DNA of 64,000 nt from TMED27 sp041397865 (GTDB lineage Bacteria; Pseudomonadota; Alphaproteobacteria; Micavibrionales; Micavibrionaceae): positions 124,001-188,000 of the forward strand of contig JAWKVT010000001.1 of the NCBI GenBank assembly GCA_041397865.1, written 5' to 3'. Positions 58,953 to 64,000 of this stretch are shown here, one piece after another. Position 1 is the first letter of the stretch. Each line of letters opens with the position of its first letter. A program made the translations under genes and the position numbers. The notes under the pieces are model-generated. The model saw nothing but the letters and a program-made list of their open reading frames with translations. It was not told the DNA's origin and ran no database searches.

Positions 58953-60110
58953 TTATTTTCCCGCCCATGTCGTTTTATCCCACGGCGCGTTACTATAACC
59001 AACCTCCGGCAAAAATGAAAAATCCGTTTGGGCGGAAGAGGGGGCCATGCCGTCAAGCTTTTCAACCAGCCGGTCCGCCAAAAGCGGCGCAAAGGTGAGC
59101 TTCGTCGGCCAGCAATAATGAACATTCCCGGCGCTGTGTATGGTCGGCGTATCGGGCATCCACCCGTCCACCGCCGATTTCCCTTCAATCCGGTCAATCG
59201 GCAAAACCGCCCACTCAACATTTGAAAGATCCACATCTGGCAGATATTTCGCAAACCCTTTGCGCGTGGCATCGTAAACTTCTTTAGGGTCAGAGTCTTT
59301 GTCGCGTTCCGCGACCCCGCCGCCCAGATACCACACCAACTCCCCATCACCGGTTTTATGCGTTGTAATCGTCGCCACAGGCTTATCCGAATTTCCAACG
59401 AGATGCGCATAAAGCGGGCAGGGCGCAGGCTTGAGCATCCCCATAAGCAAAGGCCGCGCCTGCGTTTCCAGCCCCTCGTTATGTCCCGCCTGCCGCGCAA
59501 TCTTCGCATTGCTCGCCGCACCTGTGAAAACGATGTGCCGCGCTTCAATTCCGTGACGCTCCAGAAAACCGAACGGATCATCGGGCGTGTCGATACGGCG
59601 GATCGAATCTTTATAAGGCTCCGCCAAAGCGTGAAGCACCGAAGGAATATCCAGCACAGGCTCATCCATAAAAACAACAGTACCTCTAAAACCGCTGGCT
59701 TTAATTTCTTCGGGCCACTCGTCCTTGGGAACTTCATGCACATTATTGCCAAGCGCTTGCTTCGTCACCAGCTTCACAAGCCCGCCCATCAACCCGCCGG
59801 GGATAAGCAAATACTGACTTTCCGCGTTATAACGCGCTGCGCTAAGGTCAACAGCGCCTTCGCCTTTAAGCGCCGCGCGCCACAAATCCGGCATCGCGCT
59901 AATGCTCTGCGCCAGCTTGTTAATTTTCCCCGCAAACGCATATTTCAGGCCCGAATGAATAATCCCCTGCGAAGCAATGCTCTGCCCCCCGCCAATGTTT
60001 TCCGCCTCCAGCAACAGCGCGTCATACCCCATAGCCTTAAAGCGATGAAACGCCCAAAGCCCTGCAATTCCGCCGCCAAAAATTACAATATCCGCCTGTA
60101 TTTTTCTCAT
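58953..60110 (-). CDS. FAD-dependent oxidoreductase (DAO family)
   Basis: 385 residues. N-terminal dinucleotide-binding motif DIVIFGGGIAGLWAF followed by LLLEAENIGGGQSIASQGIIHSGLKYA, characteristic of the glycerol-3-phosphate dehydrogenase/L-2-hydroxyglutarate oxidase/DAO superfamily. The C-terminal part has VYDATRKGFAKYLPDVDLSNVEWAVLPIDRIEG and TIHSAGNVHYCWPTKLTFAPLLADRL. Substrate unknown. Upstream of the aldo/keto reductase on the same strand with one base between stop and start, suggesting a redox pair on a shared substrate. Confidence 0.87.
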   Translation of the reverse strand: MRKIQADIVIFGGGIAGLWAFHRFKAMGYDALLLEAENIGGGQSIASQGIIHSGLKYAFAGKINKLAQSISAMPDLWRAALKGEGAVDLSAARYNAESQYLLIPGGLMGGLVKLVTKQALGNNVHEVPKDEWPEEIKASGFRGTVVFMDEPVLDIPSVLHALAEPYKDSIRRIDTPDDPFGFLERHGIEARHIVFTGAASNAKIARQAGHNEGLETQARPLLMGMLKPAPCPLYAHLVGNSDKPVATITTHKTGDGELVWYLGGGVAERDKDSDPKEVYDATRKGFAKYLPDVDLSNVEWAVLPIDRIEGKSAVDGWMPDTPTIHSAGNVHYCWPTKLTFAPLLADRLVEKLDGMAPSSAQTDFSFLPEVGYSNAPWDKTTWAGK

Positions 60111-60219
60111 CTGTCTGTCCTAAGGGATTCTACAGCGCAAGGCAATTCCGATTTTCTCTTGACATAATAGATTAACTTATGTTAAAAAAGCACAGTTTTT
60201 ACTGCGTAACGAGGATAAA

Positions 60220-60915
60220 ATGCAAACGAAAAAAGAAATATCTGAGGGCTTCACTTGGAGTGCTCGTACATCTGCCGAAGAAATTCCAAAAAAGAGAGGC
60301 GCTACAATCTTGTTTAGTAGTGCGACAGAACTTCCCTCCGATGAGCATCTCGCAGGAGTCGAGAAAATAAGCCTTGAGTATGTTCCCGCCACTGAAACCA
60401 ATCCCCACGGAAACGTAATCAGGTTGCATACGGGAAGCGCGGAAATGGTGACTTTTTGTAATTTCTCACAACTGGTCGAGCGTTTGTATGAGCTTCGTGG
60501 TGCTGCCGAGTTTGGAAAAATTTCAGTGGAAGCCAAAGACCGGGAGAGTGGTCTTGAAAGCCTTCGTGCAAACCCCTACAGCTTAATGCATGAAAGCCCC
60601 TCCGATGAGCATCTGAAAGGGGTTGAGAAAATAAGCCTTGAGTATGTTCCCGCCACTGAAACCAATCCCCACGGAAACGTAATCAGGTTGCATACGGGAA
60701 GCGCGGAAATGGTGACTTATTGTAATTTCTCACAACTGGTCGAGCGTTTGTATAAGCTTCGTGGCAAAAAAGCGGCTGGTGACATTTCTTTGAAAGCTGT
60801 AAACCAGGGAACAAATATACCCTTCAATGGCAATCTTCGTGAGCTTGTGGATTTTTGTGAGGCGTATCCTAAGCATCCTCAGACTCCGGAGACAGCCACG
60901 CCCGTACAACCTTAA
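60220..60915 (+). CDS. Protein with a near-identical internal duplication
   Basis: 231 residues, no signal peptide. Contains two copies of a module: EHLAGVEKISLEYVPATETN to LVERLYELRG (about residues 44-94) and EHLKGVEKISLEYVPATETN to LVERLYKLRG (132-182), 88 codons apart. A partial third copy, GNLRELVDFCEAY, ends the protein. The matching DNA (60361-60500 versus 60625-60764) differs at only two of 140 positions. GAGGATAAA precedes the ATG. Its 3' end overlaps the convergent hydrolase gene by 47 bases. Family unknown; NFSQLVERLYELRG looks like a helical hairpin. Confidence 0.6.
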   Translation: MQTKKEISEGFTWSARTSAEEIPKKRGATILFSSATELPSDEHLAGVEKISLEYVPATETNPHGNVIRLHTGSAEMVTFCNFSQLVERLYELRGAAEFGKISVEAKDRESGLESLRANPYSLMHESPSDEHLKGVEKISLEYVPATETNPHGNVIRLHTGSAEMVTYCNFSQLVERLYKLRGKKAAGDISLKAVNQGTNIPFNGNLRELVDFCEAYPKHPQTPETATPVQP

Positions 60916-61741
60916 TCTGCTCCGGCGCCATGAGGGAGGGCACATGCCCGCACCCCTCAAAAACCGCTAGATCAAACTCACGAACCTCTTCCATCCGGCC
61001 CAGTATATCGTCCGTCAGTAAGACGGAGTCTGCCCCCTGAATGACCAAAACGGGGCAGGCAATTGCGCCCCAACTCTCCCATAAATCCACATCCCCAACC
61101 GGCGCGCTTTCAAACACCCGCGCAATTTGCGGGTCATACGCATAGGTAATCCGCCCGTCATCTCTGGCCCGTGCGTTATGTTCGGCCATATGCCGCCACT
61201 GCTCATCCGTAACCGGCCCCCACGTAAGGCCGCGCGTCGCGCGCATGCGCTGCTCCAGATCCGCCACCGTATCAAACGCGTAATCTTGCGAAATCACCTG
61301 ATAAATAAAATCAAGCGCTGCCTGAGGCACCTCCGGCCCGACATCATTGATAATCAACCGCTTTATCGGGCTGTGTTCAAGCGCGGCTAGCCGCAGGCCC
61401 AAAAGCCCACCGAGCGATACGCCAAGCCAGTCCACGCTGCCGGGCGCTTGCAAATCCAGATGCGCCAGCAACTCATGCAAATCGCGCAGATATTGATCGT
61501 AGTTATAGAGGAGGGGGTCAGCATGAAAATCGCTCCGCCCGCGCCCCGGCAAATCAACAGCGATAAGGCGGTGGCCATGCTTGATAAGGTCCTCGGCTAT
61601 AAAATCGAAATCATACCCGTTGCCGGTCAACCCATGTACGCAAACCACCGGATTTGCGTCTTTCGGCCCCCAGTCATTGTAATAAATCTCATGCTGCCCG
61701 TTATCGTGAAACCCGAAATATGATTTTTCCGTGAAGCTCAT
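60869..61741 (-). CDS. Alpha/beta-fold hydrolase
   Basis: 290 residues. Alpha/beta hydrolase signature: VHGLTGNGYDFDFIAEDL (oxyanion region), DLPGRGRSD, nucleophile S109 in LGVSLGG, acid in CPVLVIQGADSVLL, and the histidine in FEGCGHVPSL. Likely an esterase, lactonase or related enzyme; substrate not deducible. The 3' end overlaps the convergent duplicated-module gene by 47 bases. Repeat C lies just upstream. Confidence 0.88.
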   Translation of the reverse strand: MSFTEKSYFGFHDNGQHEIYYNDWGPKDANPVVCVHGLTGNGYDFDFIAEDLIKHGHRLIAVDLPGRGRSDFHADPLLYNYDQYLRDLHELLAHLDLQAPGSVDWLGVSLGGLLGLRLAALEHSPIKRLIINDVGPEVPQAALDFIYQVISQDYAFDTVADLEQRMRATRGLTWGPVTDEQWRHMAEHNARARDDGRITYAYDPQIARVFESAPVGDVDLWESWGAIACPVLVIQGADSVLLTDDILGRMEEVREFDLAVFEGCGHVPSLMAPEQIKVVRAWLSPESEDA

Positions 61742-61755
61742 GGGTGTTTCCTATT

Positions 61756-61842
61756 TGTCATTGCGAGCGTAAGCGAAGCAATCCAGAGCGGCAAGGAAAG
61801 ATTGTATGGATTGCCGCGTCGGCAAGCCTCCTCGCAATGACA
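61756..61842. repeat. Palindromic repeat, family C (copy 4)
   Basis: 87 bases from TGTCATTGCGAGCG to CTCGCAATGACA, with GAAGCAATCCAGAG and TGGATTGCCGCG as the inner pair. Located 15 bases upstream of the hydrolase start, so it is within its leader. Confidence 0.88.
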
Positions 61843-61902
61843 GGAAAGAGAGGCGTTAAGCCTCCCGCATAAGCCGCGTGGCGGTTTACATTATATGTTT
61901 CA

Positions 61903-62112
61903 CTAAAAATTTCCAGGGGTGTTGGAAGGTAAAGCTTCATCAGGACCCGACGTAGTCTCTCTGCCCATACAATAGGGGGCGTCGGTTTCAGGCGTTGCAG
62001 CCGTTTTTTCTATTGCCACTCCTGTGTCCGAAGCCAGTGTTCCTGCCAGTTGGTCTGAGTCGTCCAGACCTGTTGTAAATACATCTTTTCCTGCATCCAG
62101 TAGATAGCTCAC
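61903..62112 (-). CDS. Small unrecognised protein
   Basis: 69 residues from the GTG at 62112, which has AAGGAG eight bases upstream; a further-upstream ATG at 62175 is in frame but has no such site. The sequence starts with SYLLDAGKDVFTTGLDDSDQL and is rich in Thr, Asp, Ala and Pro, so probably flexible; no domain or signal peptide. It lies between secA and the hydrolase, all on the minus strand. Function unknown. Confidence 0.5.
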   Translation of the reverse strand: MSYLLDAGKDVFTTGLDDSDQLAGTLASDTGVAIEKTAATPETDAPYCMGRETTSGPDEALPSNTPGNF

Positions 62113-62196
62113 AATTCTGCTCCTTGTAATTTTAAAACTTTCAGCAGAATAGGGGGGGGTGCAGCTATATGTCAATATTTTTTTGTGGGGTTTGAT

Positions 62197-64000
62197 TTAT
62201 CCGTTTTGTACAAGCTGCCCGTGGCAATGCTTGAATTTTTTCCCCGAACCGCAAGGGCAGGGGGCGTTGCGCTGCACCTTTCCCCAACTGTCCGGATCGG
62301 CTTTGTCAAAGGGCCGTTTTTGCGATATAGGCCGAACATTATTGCCTGAAGGTTCAGGGGCCGCTTGCCCCGTCCCCATCAATGCGGGGTCCTGCCGCGT
62401 TTCGTGCATTTCTTGCGGCTCATCCTCCCGCATCCCGGCACGCAGATCGCTCTCAACATTAATCTCGACAAGGCTGAGCGTCTGCGTAATCGTCTCGTTA
62501 ATCATATTCAGCATCCGCTCAAACGCCGCAAATGCCTCGGCCTTATATTCGTTCAGCGGGTCTTTCTGCCCGAAGGCCCGCAAATTAATGCCCTGACGCA
62601 CATGGTCGAGATTCAGCAAATGCTCTTTCCAGTGCTGGTCCAGCATTTGCAGCACAATAGATTTTTCAAGCTGCCGCCACATCGCCGCGCCGTAACGCGC
62701 CACTTTTCCGGCCATCTTTTTGTCCGATTCATCAATGATGCGCTCAAGAAGCTCTCCGTCCGCAATCCCTTCTTCTTTCGCCCAATCCTCAATCGGCAGA
62801 TCAAGGCCGAGCAAGCGCTGGCATTCCGTATGCAAAGAATTCACATCCCACTGCTCCGCATAGGTTCCCGGCGGGATCGTCGCGCGCACAGTTTCTTCAA
62901 TCACTTCATGACGCATATCCGTGGCGATATCCTCAACGGTTTCCGCTTCCATGATTTCACGGCGCTGCTCGTAAATCACCTTGCGCTGGTCGTTCATCAC
63001 ATCGTCGAATTTCAAAAGGTTTTTACGAATCTCGAAATGCATACTCTCGACCTTCGCCTGCGCCCGCTCCAGCATCTTGGAAATCAACGGATGCTCCAGC
63101 GCCTCGCCTTCCTGCAAACCGATATTCCGGTTGCCAAGCAAAGCCTCCAGCTTGTCGCCCGCAAAAATCCGCATAAGGTCGTCCTCAACGGAAAGAAAGA
63201 ACATCGACGCACCCGGATCACCCTGCCGCCCCGCACGTCCGCGAAGCTGGTTGTCGATCCGCCGTGATTCATGCCGCTCCGTCCCCACGATATAAAGCCC
63301 GCCCGCTTCAATCACGGTCTTCTTGTCCGCCGCAACTTCAGCTTTAATTTTCTCAATCGCTTTCCTGTCGCGCACCGGGTCGAAATCCGCGCCAATCTCT
63401 GCTTCAATGCGCATGTCGTCATTTCCGCCCAGCTTGATATCGGTTCCGCGCCCCGCCATGTTTGTAGCAATCGTCACAGCCCCCGGACGTCCGGCTTGCG
63501 CAACGATATAGGCTTCCTGTTCGTGATACCGCGCATTCAGTACGTTATGTTTGATCTTCTCTTTTTGCAGCCGCGCCGAAAGCGTCTCTGATTTTTCAAT
63601 CGAAACCGTCCCCACCAAAACCGGCTGCTGGCGCTGGTAACAATCTTTCACCAGCGCGACAATCGCATCTTCTTTTTCTTTCAGCGATTTGTAAATCTTG
63701 TCGTCATAATCAATCCGCGTCACCGGAACATGGGTGGGAATAGACACCACGCCCAGCTTGTAAATCTCCGCAAATTCCGCCGCCTCGGTCAGCGCCGTCC
63801 CCGTCATCCCCGAAAGCTTCGGATACATGCGGAAATAATTCTGGAACGTAATGGAGGCCAGCGTCTGATTCTCCGTCTGAATCTCCGCGCCTTCTTTCGC
63901 TTCAATCGCCTGATGCAGCCCTTCCGACAAACGCCGCCCGTCCATCATCCGGCCCGTAAATTCATCAATCAAAATAACCCGGCTGTCCTTGACGATATAA
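62197..64000 (-). CDS. secA: Protein translocase subunit SecA, C-terminal part
   Basis: The frame is open to the window edge (64000); the N-terminal ~300 residues lie outside. Visible parts: VILIDEFTGRMMDGRRLSEGLHQAIEAKEG (end of the preprotein cross-linking/NBD1 region), FRMYPKLSGMTGTA, NBD2 with TNMAGRGTDIKLGG and SRRIDNQLRGRAGRQGD, the helical scaffold and wing domains (ERAQAKVESMHFEIRKNLLKFDDVMNDQRK), and the C-terminal zinc site APCPCGSGKKFKHCHG. SecA is the ATPase motor that drives secretion through SecYEG; it also binds SecB via the zinc tail. The AUG-like TTG at 63972 is internal and not the start. Confidence 0.97.
   Translation of the reverse strand, partial: YIVKDSRVILIDEFTGRMMDGRRLSEGLHQAIEAKEGAEIQTENQTLASITFQNYFRMYPKLSGMTGTALTEAAEFAEIYKLGVVSIPTHVPVTRIDYDDKIYKSLKEKEDAIVALVKDCYQRQQPVLVGTVSIEKSETLSARLQKEKIKHNVLNARYHEQEAYIVAQAGRPGAVTIATNMAGRGTDIKLGGNDDMRIEAEIGADFDPVRDRKAIEKIKAEVAADKKTVIEAGGLYIVGTERHESRRIDNQLRGRAGRQGDPGASMFFLSVEDDLMRIFAGDKLEALLGNRNIGLQEGEALEHPLISKMLERAQAKVESMHFEIRKNLLKFDDVMNDQRKVIYEQRREIMEAETVEDIATDMRHEVIEETVRATIPPGTYAEQWDVNSLHTECQRLLGLDLPIEDWAKEEGIADGELLERIIDESDKKMAGKVARYGAAMWRQLEKSIVLQMLDQHWKEHLLNLDHVRQGINLRAFGQKDPLNEYKAEAFAAFERMLNMINETITQTLSLVEINVESDLRAGMREDEPQEMHETRQDPALMGTGQAAPEPSGNNVRPISQKRPFDKADPDSWGKVQRNAPCPCGSGKKFKHCHGQLVQNG

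Noticed and set aside
58952..59752. Upstream extension of the aldo/keto reductase frame (548 codons in all)
   Set aside because: It is antisense-like reading in another frame of the FAD oxidoreductase gene, with basic, tryptophan-rich composition and no AKR similarity; a good AKR start exists at 58951.
1..64000. tRNA, rRNA, tmRNA and riboswitch genes
   Set aside because: Gaps were read for T-loop sequences, cloverleaf dyads and familiar riboswitch cores; nothing convincing was found.

Overview
The window is a chromosomal stretch of a Gram-negative alphaproteobacterium with mid-range GC. The evidence is gene order: ffh-rpsP-rimM-trmD-rplS-leuC/leuD/leuB, dapF-mtaB-ftsY diverging from ffh, aroK-aroB diverging from xerD-accA, and bolA/J-domain protein/cobS/cobT. 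These arrangements are typical of Rhodospirillales-like alphaproteobacteria. The DUF2336 protein, CarD, RpoH and an MSHA-like pilus suggest a Rhodospirillales- or Micavibrionales-type relative, but I cannot fix the genus. No rRNA, tRNA, CRISPR array, prophage or plasmid functions were found.

Layout. 1-9.2 kb: a type IV pilus block on the plus strand (TPR protein fragment, prepilin peptidase, two PilT/PilU-type ATPases, an MshL/PilQ-type secretin lipoprotein, an ABC-2-like membrane protein, a membrane-anchored TPR-like protein, a membrane-embedded AraC-type regulator and a type IV prepilin with its own terminator). 9.3-20.1 kb: a minus-strand housekeeping run (ffh, rpsP, rimM, DUF2007, trmD, rplS, leuC, HD protein, leuD, leuB), broken by three small plus-strand genes of unknown function. 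20.3-23.7 kb: dapF, mtaB and ftsY on the plus strand. 23.7-25.0 kb: a small gene split by an IS630-family element whose empty site can be rebuilt exactly. 25.1-35.9 kb: amn, DUF2336, pgk, a prolyl aminopeptidase, a nuclease-fold protein, an M48 lipoprotein peptidase, rpoH, a degenerate phosphatase and carD. 37-46.2 kb: an S66 peptidase, a DHH phosphoesterase, clpX, sufE, a TPR gene split by an IS200-like element, hisS and several unrecognised genes. 46.2-51.8 kb: cobT and cobS with two unknown genes between them, a PD-(D/E)XK protein inside an inverted repeat, a J-domain protein and bolA. 51.9-64 kb: a ribbon-helix-helix regulator with a likely operator, accA, xerD, a 46-residue membrane protein, aroK, aroB, a CNNM/CorC-type protein, an aldo/keto reductase, an FAD oxidoreductase, an internally duplicated protein, an alpha/beta hydrolase and the C-terminal part of secA.

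The most unusual layer is a set of dispersed palindromic repeats of at least five kinds. One kind (arms resembling AACCACCAAGACACCAAG) occurs as solo palindromes in the leuB-leuD and dapF-mtaB gaps and as two separated arms around a PD-(D/E)XK-fold (GxxExxY) gene, giving a compact 450-bp cassette with no transposase. Other repeats lie inside open reading frames: one supplies most of the signal peptide of the protein encoded beside hisS, one forms a linker in DapF, and one adds about 30 residues to an aldo/keto reductase. This resembles the coding palindromic elements known from Rickettsia. Other points of interest are an AT-rich central segment in hisS, two proteins with internal duplications, and long Ala/Glu/Lys-rich tails on ribosomal proteins S16 and L19.
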